Assembly (NCBI GenBank): GCA_024404245.1
Contig: JAKSQH010000004.1
Location: forward strand, 1 to 57,747
Source of the DNA: Clostridia bacterium
GTDB lineage: Bacteria > Bacillota > Clostridia > Christensenellales > Aristaeellaceae
Length of the DNA stretch: 57,747 nt
Direction of reading: 5' to 3'
In this document: positions 34,939 to 46,221 of the stretch, piece after piece
How the letters are laid out: every line of letters begins with the position of its first letter
Numbering within the stretch: position 1 is the stretch's first letter
Notes under the pieces: generated by a model
Databases searched by the model: none
The model's input: only the letters and a program-made list of their open reading frames with translations
What the model was told of the DNA's origin: nothing
Program-made: the position numbers and the translations under genes

Positions 34939-36801
34939 ATGAAATTCATGCAGAAACTGGGCAAGTCGCTTATGCTGCCGGTATCGGTGCTGCCGGTATG
35001 CGGCATTCTGCTGGGTATCGGATATCTGTTATGTCCCGGTGCCGTTCAGGGCGGAGATATCTCAGGTGTCGCGCAGACAATCGGATTCTGGATGAGCAAA
35101 GCCGGGCTTGCCATTATCGGTAATATGGCGATCCTCTTCGTGATCGGTGTTTCCATGGGTATGGCGGAGGAGCAGAACGGCATCGCGTGTCTGTCGGGAC
35201 TGGTGAGCTGGCTGGTGATGACAAGCCTGCTGTCCGCCGATACGGTTGCCGTTATGCTGCCCGAACTGAGCCCGGAATGGATCATGGCTTTTGAAAAGAT
35301 CGCCAATCCGTTCACCGGGATTCTCGCGGGATTGACCGGCGCCTTCGCGTATAACCGTTTCCGCGGGGTGAAACTGCCGGATATGCTGGCTTTCTTCAGC
35401 GGAAAACGTTTTGTGGCGATCGCGACGACGCTGATCAGCACCGTTGTATCCGCGGTTATGCTTCTCGTGTGGCCGCTGCTGTTTATGGGCATGTCCGCCC
35501 TGGGAAAGGCAATCATGGGTCTGGGCGGCATCGGCGCGGGGCTGTACGCGTTCCTGAACCGGCTGCTGATTCCGACAGGGCTGCATCACGCGCTGAATAA
35601 TGTGTTCTGGTTCGATACCATCGGCATGGGGGACCTGACGCTGTTCTGGGCCGGGAAAACCACGGCGGATGTATCCTGGAGCCTCGGTATGTATATGTCC
35701 GGATTCTTCCCGTGTATGATGTTCGGTGTGCCGGGCGCGGCTCTGGCAATGATCCGTACGGCCAAAAACAGAAAGAAAAGCATGGGTATTCTCGGATCTT
35801 CCTCGGTTTGCAGTCTGCTTTGCGGATTGACGGAGCCGTTTGAGTTTTCCTTTATGTTCGCGTCATTCCCGCTGTATGTGATTTACAGTCTGCTGTACGG
35901 CGTTTTTACCTCAATCGCGTATTACACGGGCTTCCGCGCGGGGTTCTCCTTCAGCGCGGGCGGGATTGATCTGCTGCTTTCATCTTCACTGCCGGCCGCA
36001 CAGAACACCTGGCAGATTCTTCCGCTGGGCGCGGCTGCTTTTGTAACCTTTTACCTTGTGTTCCGTCTGGTGATTACCCGTTTTGATCTGAAAACCCCGG
36101 GCAGGGACGATGACACGGAGAATGTTTCGCCTGTTCCCGCGGCTGCCGGCGGAAGCGGAACGGACAGATTTGCCGTTATGGCACGGGCGTTCCTCCACGC
36201 TGTCGGCGGAAAGGATAATGTGGTCAGCGCTGATTGCTGCGCGACCAGGCTGCGCCTGACGCTGAAGGATTCCGGTCTTGTGAATGACGCGGAAGCGCGC
36301 GCCGCGGGAGCGGCCGGCGTGATAAAGCCTGACAGGTCAACCTGTCAGATCATTGTCGGGATGACCGTACAGCAGGTGCTGGACGCCTTCCGTACCGCAA
36401 TGGCGGAAGACCGGCCGGCACCGGCAACGGACGTATCCGAACCTGCCGCGTGTCAGGCTGAAAAACCGGTTACGGAACTGAAAATGACCGCCGCCTCCGG
36501 TGAACATGTGACTGCAGGACAGCTGCTGATACTGCCTGACGGACGCGGGCCCTTTACGCACATCATCCGCGATCCCGTCGGTATTCACGCCAGACCGGCC
36601 GGGGAAATGGTAAGCCTGCTCAGAAACTTCAGCTGCAGGGTGACCGTACGGTGCGGAAACAGAACAGCTGACGGAAACAGCATTCTGGAATGGATGCGTC
36701 TGGGTGCGGGCAAAGGGGCGGAACTCCATGTATCCGCTGAAGGCGCGGACGCGGGAATCGCACTGATGAAGCTGAAACAGTACATGGATGAGAAACTGTG
36801 A
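34939..36801 (+). CDS. PTS EIIC-EIIB-HPr fusion, NagE-like
   Basis: A 620-residue membrane protein in three parts. EIIC (about 1-385) resembles NagE: GLHHALNNVFWFDT, FSFSAGGID and FDLKTPGRD. EIIB (about 405-490) has phosphoacceptor Cys434 in CATRLRL. A C-terminal HPr domain (about 535-620) has His550 in VGIHARPAG. GGGAGGAG lies 12 bases before the ATG. The product should take up N-acetylglucosamine (or glucose) while phosphorylating it. HPr fused to EIIB is not a layout I know from the well-studied nag systems. It is followed in 12 bp by EI-EIIA. Confidence 0.88.
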   Translation: MKFMQKLGKSLMLPVSVLPVCGILLGIGYLLCPGAVQGGDISGVAQTIGFWMSKAGLAIIGNMAILFVIGVSMGMAEEQNGIACLSGLVSWLVMTSLLSADTVAVMLPELSPEWIMAFEKIANPFTGILAGLTGAFAYNRFRGVKLPDMLAFFSGKRFVAIATTLISTVVSAVMLLVWPLLFMGMSALGKAIMGLGGIGAGLYAFLNRLLIPTGLHHALNNVFWFDTIGMGDLTLFWAGKTTADVSWSLGMYMSGFFPCMMFGVPGAALAMIRTAKNRKKSMGILGSSSVCSLLCGLTEPFEFSFMFASFPLYVIYSLLYGVFTSIAYYTGFRAGFSFSAGGIDLLLSSSLPAAQNTWQILPLGAAAFVTFYLVFRLVITRFDLKTPGRDDDTENVSPVPAAAGGSGTDRFAVMARAFLHAVGGKDNVVSADCCATRLRLTLKDSGLVNDAEARAAGAAGVIKPDRSTCQIIVGMTVQQVLDAFRTAMAEDRPAPATDVSEPAACQAEKPVTELKMTAASGEHVTAGQLLILPDGRGPFTHIIRDPVGIHARPAGEMVSLLRNFSCRVTVRCGNRTADGNSILEWMRLGAGKGAELHVSAEGADAGIALMKLKQYMDEKL

Positions 36802-36807
36802 GGATGA

Positions 36808-38784
<1,977 letters not shown>

Positions 38785-38809
38785 CCGGTACAACAGAATA
38801 CGGGAATGT

Positions 38810-38834
38810 GAAAGCCGCGGAATCCGCGGCTTTC
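38810..38834 (+). terminator. terminator after EI-EIIA
   Basis: GAAAGCCGCGGA and TCCGCGGCTTTC, a 12-bp inverted repeat with almost no spacer. The opened inner bases would form the loop. The T-run is short. Confidence 0.6.
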
Positions 38835-38913
38835 AACATATCCGCGGACAATCTAAAACGCCCGGCCTTGCGGCACGGGCGCGATTGATGATGCTTATGA
38901 GCCGGAATTGTTA

Positions 38914-39831
38914 TCAGAAGGCAGTCAGGGTGCCGAGGATCTCGGTCATAACCAGAGCGGCATCTTCGCCATCCAGCCAGAACACGATTTCAACGAAGTC
39001 ATTTCCGGCTTCGGTGATCGCGGTGAAGGTTTCATATTCCTTGCCTTCGAACTCTTCGGTGGCATAGTAGCCGTAGACAACCAGGTCATTAATGATGTTT
39101 TCGGAAACATCAGCGCCTTCGCCGGCTTCTTCGATCGCTACGCTCTCGGCGGTTTCGCCTTCGGCCTTGGCCCACTGATATACGTCGAAGTCAACCAGGC
39201 ACTGATTGCTCTGGTAGTAACCGATCTGGGATTCGTCAGTATCTTCAGCGGTCAGTTCACCCTTTTCGTAGACAACGGGGGTGGTGATCTTCAGGTTGGA
39301 GGTACCGAGCACGATCTCGTTGCCGCCATCGCTGATTTCGGCATTTTCCTTCACGGCAACAGTCGCCAGAATAGATGCGGCGGTCTCAATGGCATTGTCA
39401 CCATCCAGCCAGAACACGATTTCAGCGATAATATCGCCGTTTTCCATCATGTAGGTAACAGTCTGATATTCGACGCCTTCGAACTCTTCGACGGCATCAT
39501 AGTACCACATGGTTACACCGTTGACTTCCATCATAGCGGCGGTCGCCCCGAAATCGGCAGCTTCTTCGGCAGCGGCGCTTTCCAACGTTTCGCCGTCAGC
39601 CTTGGCCCACTGATACAGGTCAAAGTCAACCAGGGTGGATTCACTCCAGTAGTAAGCAACCTGATTCTCATCAGTGTCTTCAGCGGAGATATCACCGGCA
39701 ACATAATCAGCGGGAACGGTGAACACGATTCCGGAGGTTCCCAGTTCGATTTCCTGCAGCTCTTCAGCCACGGCGGAAGTCATGCACAGGGCCAGAACCA
39801 GAGCGGCGATTACGGCAAGAATCTTCTTCAT
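38914..39831 (-). CDS. acidic exported protein, duplicated domain
   Basis: A 305-residue exported protein. A signal peptide (MKKILAVIAALVLALCMTS, cleavage near SAVAEE) is followed by two homologous domains of about 140 residues (about 25-160 and 168-305). Both carry the landmarks ELGTS or VLGTS, AEDTDE, LVDFDxYQWAKA, EEFEG, then EIVFWLDG. The protein is strongly acidic. The ribosome site (GGAG) and start at 39831 are clear; the frame extends upstream but the leader and promoter exclude it. Function unknown. Confidence 0.85.
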   Translation of the reverse strand: MKKILAVIAALVLALCMTSAVAEELQEIELGTSGIVFTVPADYVAGDISAEDTDENQVAYYWSESTLVDFDLYQWAKADGETLESAAAEEAADFGATAAMMEVNGVTMWYYDAVEEFEGVEYQTVTYMMENGDIIAEIVFWLDGDNAIETAASILATVAVKENAEISDGGNEIVLGTSNLKITTPVVYEKGELTAEDTDESQIGYYQSNQCLVDFDVYQWAKAEGETAESVAIEEAGEGADVSENIINDLVVYGYYATEEFEGKEYETFTAITEAGNDFVEIVFWLDGEDAALVMTEILGTLTAF

Positions 39832-39877
39832 TTTCGTTTCTCCTTTTTCGTAATAAACAGTATTTGGTACAGCGCGT

Positions 39878-39906
39878 ATATTACACCTGCATTTACGGCT
39901 TGTCAA
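39878..39906 (-). promoter_or_regulatory. consensus promoter of the acidic exported protein
   Basis: On the minus strand TTGACA (39901-39906), 17-bp spacer, TAATAT (39878-39883). It should be strong. Confidence 0.8.
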
Positions 39907-40004
39907 CGCTTTGAGACAAACATGTAATATAAAAAACGGGAAAAGTAACCGCAACAAAAAACCTTCGGGACAACTGAAGAAACGGGATGTTTTGCGGAAG
40001 CGGC

Positions 40005-40033
40005 TTGATTTTATGATCATTTTATGTTTTAAT
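40005..40033 (+). promoter_or_regulatory. promoter of the ZIP transporter gene
   Basis: TTGATT (40005-40010), 17-bp spacer, TTTAAT (40028-40033). ATGATCAT (40013-40020) in the spacer is a perfect 8-bp palindrome and could be a regulator site; a metal-responsive regulator is only a guess. Confidence 0.55.
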
Positions 40034-40073
40034 AACCGGTTGGGAAATGGCGTGAGGAGGTAATGAGGGAGCA

Positions 40074-40925
40074 ATGAATTCAATCTGGACCCTGGTAATC
40101 ATTACGGCAATTGCCGGTGTGGGCGGAACAGGCATGGGCGGTGTCGTTGCCTGCGCGTTCCGCAAGGATTCCAACAAAACGGTCAGCCTGTTGCTGTCAT
40201 TCGCGGCAGGCGTGATGACATCCGTTGTATGCTTTGATCTGCTGACGGAGGCGCTTCACGCGGAGGAACAGGTTAACGTATGGCCGGTCGCGGCCGGGGT
40301 GCTGATCGGGTTTTGCGTGATCGCCGCGCTGAACTGGCTGATTGATAAAGCCACAAACCATGAAGTGGCGCATATTGACGAGAACCATCCGAAAACCGCG
40401 GACTCTCTTGAGGAACTGACACATGCCAACCATCTGCATGAGCATCTGGAAGGGCGTCAGCCCCGCAGCGGGCTGTTTCTGGCGGGCCTTGTGATGGCGG
40501 CGGCCATCGCGCTGCATAATATTCCCGAGGGTATGGTGATCGGCGCGTCCTTTGCCGGAACGGCTGACCAGATGCTGACGAACCGCGGCGGCATCGTGAT
40601 GGCCATTGTAATCGGCCTGCACAATATACCGGAAGGAATGGCTGTTGCCGTACCGCTGATCTCCGGAGGCATGACAAAGTGCAGATCCGTGAGAATAACC
40701 GCCCTGTCCGGCGCGCCTACGATTCTGGGGGCTGTGCTTGGGTTCCTGATCGGCGCTATCGGACCGACCGCGCTGATTATTTCACTGAGCTTCGCGTCCG
40801 GAGCCATGCTGTATGTGGTATTCGGTGAGCTGCTTCCGGAATCCATACTGATGTGGAAGTCCAAACTGCCCGCGGCGGTTGCCGTGCTCGGCATGCTGAC
40901 CGGGCTGATTATCATCTATGTGTGA
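40074..40925 (+). CDS. ZIP-family divalent metal transporter
   Basis: A 283-residue membrane protein with about eight helices. Both metal-binding helices carry HNIPEG (residues about 147-152 and 182-187), the ZIP signature. A His-rich loop lies between (HIDENHPKT, HANHLHEHLEG). It should import zinc or a similar ion. The ATG follows GGGAGCA closely. The gene starts about 240 bp from the divergent acidic-protein gene. Confidence 0.9.
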   Translation: MNSIWTLVIITAIAGVGGTGMGGVVACAFRKDSNKTVSLLLSFAAGVMTSVVCFDLLTEALHAEEQVNVWPVAAGVLIGFCVIAALNWLIDKATNHEVAHIDENHPKTADSLEELTHANHLHEHLEGRQPRSGLFLAGLVMAAAIALHNIPEGMVIGASFAGTADQMLTNRGGIVMAIVIGLHNIPEGMAVAVPLISGGMTKCRSVRITALSGAPTILGAVLGFLIGAIGPTALIISLSFASGAMLYVVFGELLPESILMWKSKLPAAVAVLGMLTGLIIIYV

Positions 40926-41041
40926 TTGATCCCTGATATAACCGGTACAGTGATTCAGAAAAAATGAACGGGAAGTAATGAAAACAGAAACAGGAAGTAC
41001 GCGTCGCTTTCGGGACGCGTTTACCGACGGGAGGGACGGCT

Positions 41042-41701
41042 GTGAAAATTGCCATAGCATGCGGAAAAACCGGCTGGCAGAATTATTCCGACGCGCTGAC
41101 GGGTACCGGTCAGGAAGTGGAAATTGTGACATGTGACCGCGATATCTCCGCTTTTGACGGGTTGCTGCTGCCCGGCGGAGCGGACCTGGACCCCGCATGG
41201 TACGGACAGGAGAAAACGGCGTCTGTCGCGATAGACCGTGAACTGGATGAGCTTCAGTTTGCTCTGGCAAAACGGTTTATTGCCGCCGGGAAACCGATAC
41301 TGGGTATCTGCCGCGGGCATCAGCTGCTGAATGTCTGCCTCGGCGGTACATTAACCCAGCATATTCCGCCGGCGGCGCGTCATGCCCGCGAACCCGGTTC
41401 CGCCGAGGATAAGGTTCACGGGGTATACGCGCCCGTAAGCGGGATTATGCGTGACCTTTACGGTGAGCGCTATACGGTGAACAGCAGCCATCATCAGGCG
41501 GTTGAACGTACCGGTGAGGGAATGCGTGTGACACTGATATCCGACGACGGTATTACGGAAGCGACCGAGCATGAGATGCTGCCGATTCTGACCGTACAGT
41601 TCCACCCGGAACGGATGTGCTTCGCGCACAAACGTGCTGACACCGTTGACGGTGAACTGATTTTCCGCCGGTTTGTTCAGATGATCCGCGGGAATGAATG
41701 A
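41042..41701 (+). CDS. class I glutamine amidotransferase (gamma-glutamyl hydrolase, PuuD-like)
   Basis: A 219-residue class I glutamine amidotransferase. The catalytic Cys is in GICRGHQ (near residue 85), with the His-Glu pair in QFHPE. It resembles PuuD-type gamma-glutamyl-gamma-aminobutyrate hydrolases more than trpG-type enzymes; the substrate is not fixed. A GTG start with GGGAGG upstream is used. A terminator follows. Confidence 0.85.
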   Translation: MKIAIACGKTGWQNYSDALTGTGQEVEIVTCDRDISAFDGLLLPGGADLDPAWYGQEKTASVAIDRELDELQFALAKRFIAAGKPILGICRGHQLLNVCLGGTLTQHIPPAARHAREPGSAEDKVHGVYAPVSGIMRDLYGERYTVNSSHHQAVERTGEGMRVTLISDDGITEATEHEMLPILTVQFHPERMCFAHKRADTVDGELIFRRFVQMIRGNE

Positions 41702-41729
41702 ACAGGTATATGACCGTGATTGATATGGC

Positions 41730-41765
41730 GGGCGTTTCTCCGGCTCCGGATAAACGCCCTTTTTT
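41730..41765 (+). terminator. rho-independent terminator
   Basis: GGGCGTTT and AAACGCCC with a 14-base loop, followed by six T (41760-41765). Confidence 0.85.
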
Positions 41766-41766
41766 G

Positions 41767-41795
41767 TTGACCTGAAGATACGCCCCGTGTTATTC
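41767..41795 (+). promoter_or_regulatory. promoter of the kinase-fusion gene
   Basis: TTGACC (41767-41772), 17-bp spacer, TTATTC (41790-41795), directly after the terminator. Confidence 0.5.
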
Positions 41796-41959
41796 TGATA
41801 ATTACGGTGAGTCAGCGACGCACTGAAGATAACAGCCGGTTATGATCCGGTACACGGTGATACTGCCGCATGACGAAAACACGAATTGCGAAGAGGTTCC
41901 CGAACGGTATTTTCCGTTTGCGGAATCATGACTGTATGCCGGGAGATGACAATGACAAA

Positions 41960-43015
41960 ATGATCACGGAGTCTTTTGAACGGGAAATGCTGCGGGAGCT
42001 GGAATCGCAGTATCGCAGATATCCCGCCATGCAGCCGGAGGACACGGTCAAATTTATCTTTCAGAGCATGCTGGGCGTCGGGCATATCCTTTCTGACCGC
42101 GCCACGGTGACGCGATATATTGAGAATGAGATGGCCGGGCTTGAGGCGAATCCGGAGGAACCGCTGTTTGAGGTACTGAGCCCCGCCTGGTGCAGGCTCA
42201 ATCTGCGCAGGGCGACGGCTGAGCATATTCAGCCCTCCGTGATCGCCGGAATGATGACGGCGTCAGGCTTCGAAACGCGTTTTTCACGGAAGGACGCGGC
42301 GGATGTATTCGCACGGTTTGCCGAAACGAAAGATCAGCGCTTTCGGGAACCGGATCTGACGGATGTGCTTCTGAACGAAGAGAAGCTACCGTCGCATTCT
42401 GCTGTGTATCATGACAGATATCATCCGGCGTATCGCGTTGTAAGCACCTTCTGGCTCCGGTGTATCACCGCTGTACGCGCGGTCGCGGACATAACGGCAG
42501 GCACGGGACGGAGAATGATAACAATTGACGGTCCGTGCGCTTCGGGCAAAACAACGCTGGCGGACCGGCTGGCCGCGGTGTTTGACGCCGCTGTGGTGCA
42601 CACGGATGATTTTGTGGTTCCGCACGCGATGAAAACGAAGGAAAGACTGGCGGTTCCGGGCGGTAACTGCGATGATGAGCGCCTTGCCGGCGAAGTGGCC
42701 GAACCTTTCAAAAACGGCGAAAGCGTAAGGTATCGCAGGTATGACTGCGCCGCTGACCGGCTGTTGGATGAAGAAACACTTCCGGATTGCCGGCTTCTGA
42801 TTCTGGAAGGGTGTTACTGCAATCTTCCGTCTGTGCGGCGGTACGCGGACCTGCGCCTTTTTGTAAGCGCGCCGGAGAAAACACGTATGGAAAGGCTGAA
42901 AAAGCGCGAAACACCGGAATCGCTGCGGCGGTTCGGGGAAATGTGGATACCGCTGGAAAACGCGTATTTTTCCGCTTTCGGGCTACCGGATGACGGGAGC
43001 TTTGTCATAGAGTGA
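41960..43015 (+). CDS. uridine-kinase-like P-loop protein with N-terminal unknown domain
   Basis: About 351 residues. The N-terminal half (about 1-165) is unassigned and mostly helical. The C-terminal half is a P-loop phosphotransferase of the uridine kinase/phosphoribulokinase type, with GPCASGKTT, then HTDDFVVP and LEGCY. The start is unsure: the ATG at 41960 has GGGAGA well upstream, while ATGs at 41870 and 41936 would extend the protein. The substrate is unknown. It stands alone between a promoter and the NUDIX-HD gene. Confidence 0.7.
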   Translation: MITESFEREMLRELESQYRRYPAMQPEDTVKFIFQSMLGVGHILSDRATVTRYIENEMAGLEANPEEPLFEVLSPAWCRLNLRRATAEHIQPSVIAGMMTASGFETRFSRKDAADVFARFAETKDQRFREPDLTDVLLNEEKLPSHSAVYHDRYHPAYRVVSTFWLRCITAVRAVADITAGTGRRMITIDGPCASGKTTLADRLAAVFDAAVVHTDDFVVPHAMKTKERLAVPGGNCDDERLAGEVAEPFKNGESVRYRRYDCAADRLLDEETLPDCRLLILEGCYCNLPSVRRYADLRLFVSAPEKTRMERLKKRETPESLRRFGEMWIPLENAYFSAFGLPDDGSFVIE

Positions 43016-43114
43016 AAAAGGATGTTGCCCGCGCGAAGCGGTGCTTTTGAAGGAAGTGCACGGTTCCTTCGATACGGCGGAAGATATACGGACAGATGAA
43101 ACGGAGGCGATCTC

Positions 43115-44197
43115 ATGCGTGAACTGGCGGTGTATGACTACAGGAACTATATTGAGAACGGGACTGTCGGGAAACGCCCGTCCGTACGCGGTGTGATTAT
43201 CCGCGGTAACAGGATTGCCATGGCGCACAGCCTCAGATATGACTATTACAAGTTTCCCGGCGGCGGAATCGACGGGGATGAAACTCATACGGAAACGCTA
43301 ATCCGTGAGGTGAAGGAGGAAACGGGGCTGACCGTGATCGAAAGCTCCGTTTCGGAATACGGGTATGTACTGAGGAAAGAAAAAGGAAAGCATGAAGACC
43401 TGTTCATTCAGGAAAACTTCTATTATTTCTGTGATGTGACGGATACGGCCGGGGATCAGATTCTGGATGAATATGAGGCGTTTGAGGAGTTCGTGCCTGA
43501 ATGGGTGGAACCTGAAACGGCGATAGAAGCGAACCTGTATCACGATCATAAGGATAAGAATACGCTCCTCGCGAAGCATATGATGGAGCGTGAAGCGGCT
43601 GTGCTGCGACTGTTGCTGGATGAGGGAAAATTCGGCCCCGCAGCGGCGGAAGCGAACGCGAAACGGAGTGAGCAACAGCCGGATGCCGGACAGAGACATC
43701 AGCAACAAAGACAGTATACCGGGCTTGATGAGGCAAGAAAACTGATCGATGATATCATCAAGCGCATTCGGGATGAAGAAGCCAAGCGCGGCGCGTATGT
43801 ACACCTTTACGGGGTCGGCCTGATGGCGTCACTGCTGGCGCTGCGCCGGGGATATGACAGAAAAACCGCGGAAATGGCTGAAGTTGCCGGTATGCTTCAT
43901 GACCTGCTGACATATGTTGACAGAAATGAAGATACGGATGATCATGCCCATAAATGCGCGGATTACGCGAAGGAACATGTACTCGACTGCCTGAAATGCT
44001 ATTCCGAAGCGGAAAAGGAAATGATATTCAACGGGATCCGGAACCACAGTGACAAACACATCAAAGGGTTCTGGTTCGATGAAATCATCAAGGACGCGGA
44101 CGCGCTGCAGCACAGCCTGCGCAATCCTGTTGAGGACTATTTCTATTATCATCCGCGGGTTCATCAGGTAATCGATGAGGTTGTTAACAACCGGTGA
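43115..44197 (+). CDS. NUDIX-HD fusion protein
   Basis: A 360-residue protein. Residues about 20-160 are a NUDIX hydrolase with a complete box (Gly50, Glu56, Arg64-Glu65, EETGL). A Gln/Ala-rich linker (about 175-205) leads to an HD-type phosphohydrolase domain (about 225-355), with GMLHDLLTYV carrying His-Asp and NHSDKH and KDAD further on. GAGGCGATC precedes the ATG. The fusion suggests sequential processing or sensing of a nucleotide; this is inference. Confidence 0.8.
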   Translation: MRELAVYDYRNYIENGTVGKRPSVRGVIIRGNRIAMAHSLRYDYYKFPGGGIDGDETHTETLIREVKEETGLTVIESSVSEYGYVLRKEKGKHEDLFIQENFYYFCDVTDTAGDQILDEYEAFEEFVPEWVEPETAIEANLYHDHKDKNTLLAKHMMEREAAVLRLLLDEGKFGPAAAEANAKRSEQQPDAGQRHQQQRQYTGLDEARKLIDDIIKRIRDEEAKRGAYVHLYGVGLMASLLALRRGYDRKTAEMAEVAGMLHDLLTYVDRNEDTDDHAHKCADYAKEHVLDCLKCYSEAEKEMIFNGIRNHSDKHIKGFWFDEIIKDADALQHSLRNPVEDYFYYHPRVHQVIDEVVNNR

Positions 44198-44252
44198 GGG
44201 CGGAAAACCGCCGGGTATTCCGGCGATAAATCATTTTGAAGGAGATACGGAA

Positions 44253-44858
44253 ATGGAAAAGAAGAACATCAGACCCGGTGCAATGAAACGACTCTGCTGC
44301 ATCCTATGCACGGTATTTCTGCTGCTTTGCGGTACGGCCGCCGCGGAGGAAACGGATCAGGCCGTTTATGTGTCACTTGAGGTGCGGGATTACGGTACGG
44401 TGATTGCCGAGCTGTATCCGGATATTGCCCCGGTTACGGTCAGTAATTTTCTGAAGCTGGTGAATGAAGGATTCTATGACGGACTGACCTTTCACAGAAT
44501 CATTTCCGGCTTTATGATTCAGGGCGGTGATCCAAAGGGCAACGGTACGGGCGGCTCCTCCGAAAAGATCAAAGGCGAGTTTGACATGAACGGCTGGGAA
44601 AACCCGCTCAGGCATATTCGCGGTGTGCTGAGCATGGCGCGTTCGGCGGACCCGGACAGCGCCAGCAGCCAGTTCTTCATTATGCACGCGGACGCGCCGC
44701 ATCTGGACGGGCAGTACGCTGCCTTCGGGAAAGTGATTTCCGGTATGGAGGTTGTGGACGCCATATGTGAAAAAACACCCGTGACGGACTGGAACGGAAC
44801 CGTGGCGCGGGAAAAACAGCCGGTGATTATCAGCGTCCGGCAGATTGATGAGCCCTGA
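44253..44858 (+). CDS. exported cyclophilin-type peptidyl-prolyl isomerase
   Basis: A 201-residue exported PPIase. The signal peptide (about 1-31) ends near TAAAEE and has no proper lipobox (LLLC lacks Gly/Ala/Ser). The cyclophilin core includes FHRIISGFMIQGGDP, with the catalytic Arg, and SSQFFIM. AAGGAG precedes the ATG at 44253. It should assist folding of exported proteins. Confidence 0.88.
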   Translation: MEKKNIRPGAMKRLCCILCTVFLLLCGTAAAEETDQAVYVSLEVRDYGTVIAELYPDIAPVTVSNFLKLVNEGFYDGLTFHRIISGFMIQGGDPKGNGTGGSSEKIKGEFDMNGWENPLRHIRGVLSMARSADPDSASSQFFIMHADAPHLDGQYAAFGKVISGMEVVDAICEKTPVTDWNGTVAREKQPVIISVRQIDEP

Positions 44859-44892
44859 ACCGTAACATAATATAGTGATATAACAGGAAGAA

Positions 44893-44928
44893 AAAACCAC
44901 CGGAGCCATTGAAGGTTCCGGTGGTTTT
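44893..44928. terminator. bidirectional terminator
   Basis: AAAACCACCGGA and TCCGGTGGTTTT (12 bp) between the convergent PPIase and ABC permease genes. Confidence 0.85.
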
Positions 44929-44940
44929 GCTAACAGACGG

Positions 44941-46221
44941 TCAGTTCTTGACCGCGCCTTTCAGTTCGTTCCCGGGTTTTCTCTTCTGCGCGCCCTTCCA
45001 GGCATACAGTACCAGAGCCAGCGCGATAACGCCGTAGCTCAGGAACGCGCGGAAGTATTCACCGATTACGCTGTCGCCGAACAGGTTGCTGGCGGCGTTC
45101 TGCGCGGTGATAAACAGGGAGTGGAACAGGAAGGTGCCCAGCAGTGCCTGCCAGTTTGTGGCACGGTCAATGCTCGCGCCGCCGACCAGAATCGCGGCGC
45201 CGGCATACAGACCCACCTGCTCATGTGCCGCGTAGGTCTGGAATGTGCCGATGCCTTCGCTCTGCATGAACAGAATCTGTCCCCAGCCGGCGAGCACCGT
45301 GGAAATCATAATGGCGATCAGGCGGGTACGGTTCACGTTGATGCCGCTCGCGTTCGCCACGGTACGGTTCTGACCGACCGCGCGGAACTTCTGTCCGAGC
45401 TTGGTTTTCATGATCAGTGAATTGAAAACGCAAAGCATCAGGATAATCACCCAGGTGATTACGGGAACCGTGATGACACGTCCGCCCTTGCTTCCGTCAA
45501 ATACCGCGCGGATATCCGGGAAGACATACAGCAGAGAGATGACAGCGCTCAGGGAGAGGTTCACAATCAGTTTTTTCTGATTGTACTTTTTCCGGATGAA
45601 CTGGATGACGCTCCACGCGGCAAGCGCGCCGCACAGAATCCATACCGCTGTGAAGAAGGGAAGGGCGAGAATGCCGTCCACCGCTTTATACAGCCCGGTA
45701 TCACCGGTCAGGTTCAGCGTGTTCTGCACACCGGTGGCACCGACAATGGTTACATTCTTGTTCAGCGGAATGATGTTACCGAAGATGAACAGGAACAGCA
45801 GCTGATACGCGCCGTTGGCAAAATAGCCCAGAATCATGGAGCCGATGGTTTCCTGCCCCTTCATTTTGTTGAGCATTTTGCCGATCAGGAAGCCGAACAG
45901 CAGACCGAGGGGCAGGGTGATACCGGCGGCCAGCAGGATACCGGTGAAACCGGTGACGCCCCAGTTGATGGTCAGCAGAAGACCGATCTGCGCGGCCATG
46001 GCGCCGATGGTAATGGCAAAGTTGATTCCCATGCCGGCGACAATCGGGATGATCAGCGCCAGCACGATGAAGGCGTTGCGGTTCAGCCGCAGCAGCAGCT
46101 GACTGCAGACATAGTTCATGTCCAGTTTACTGACAATGATAAAGAATACACTGATGGCGATAAACAGATACGTTACCGCGTACTTTTTCAGATTCTCCGC
46201 GAAGCCTTTACGATCAGCCAC
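44941..46221 (-). CDS. ABC importer permease (ribose/nucleoside type)
   Basis: A permease of about 426 residues with ten or so helices of the BPD_transp_2 family. AVGQNRTVANASGINV is the cytoplasmic loop that contacts the ATPase, and AGAAILVGGASIDRATNW is typical of the family. The GTG at 46221 was chosen because GGGAGG sits eight bases upstream. It overlaps the end of the preceding permease by 8 bp. Last gene of a four-gene importer operon. Confidence 0.88.
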   Translation of the reverse strand: MADRKGFAENLKKYAVTYLFIAISVFFIIVSKLDMNYVCSQLLLRLNRNAFIVLALIIPIVAGMGINFAITIGAMAAQIGLLLTINWGVTGFTGILLAAGITLPLGLLFGFLIGKMLNKMKGQETIGSMILGYFANGAYQLLFLFIFGNIIPLNKNVTIVGATGVQNTLNLTGDTGLYKAVDGILALPFFTAVWILCGALAAWSVIQFIRKKYNQKKLIVNLSLSAVISLLYVFPDIRAVFDGSKGGRVITVPVITWVIILMLCVFNSLIMKTKLGQKFRAVGQNRTVANASGINVNRTRLIAIMISTVLAGWGQILFMQSEGIGTFQTYAAHEQVGLYAGAAILVGGASIDRATNWQALLGTFLFHSLFITAQNAASNLFGDSVIGEYFRAFLSYGVIALALVLYAWKGAQKRKPGNELKGAVKN

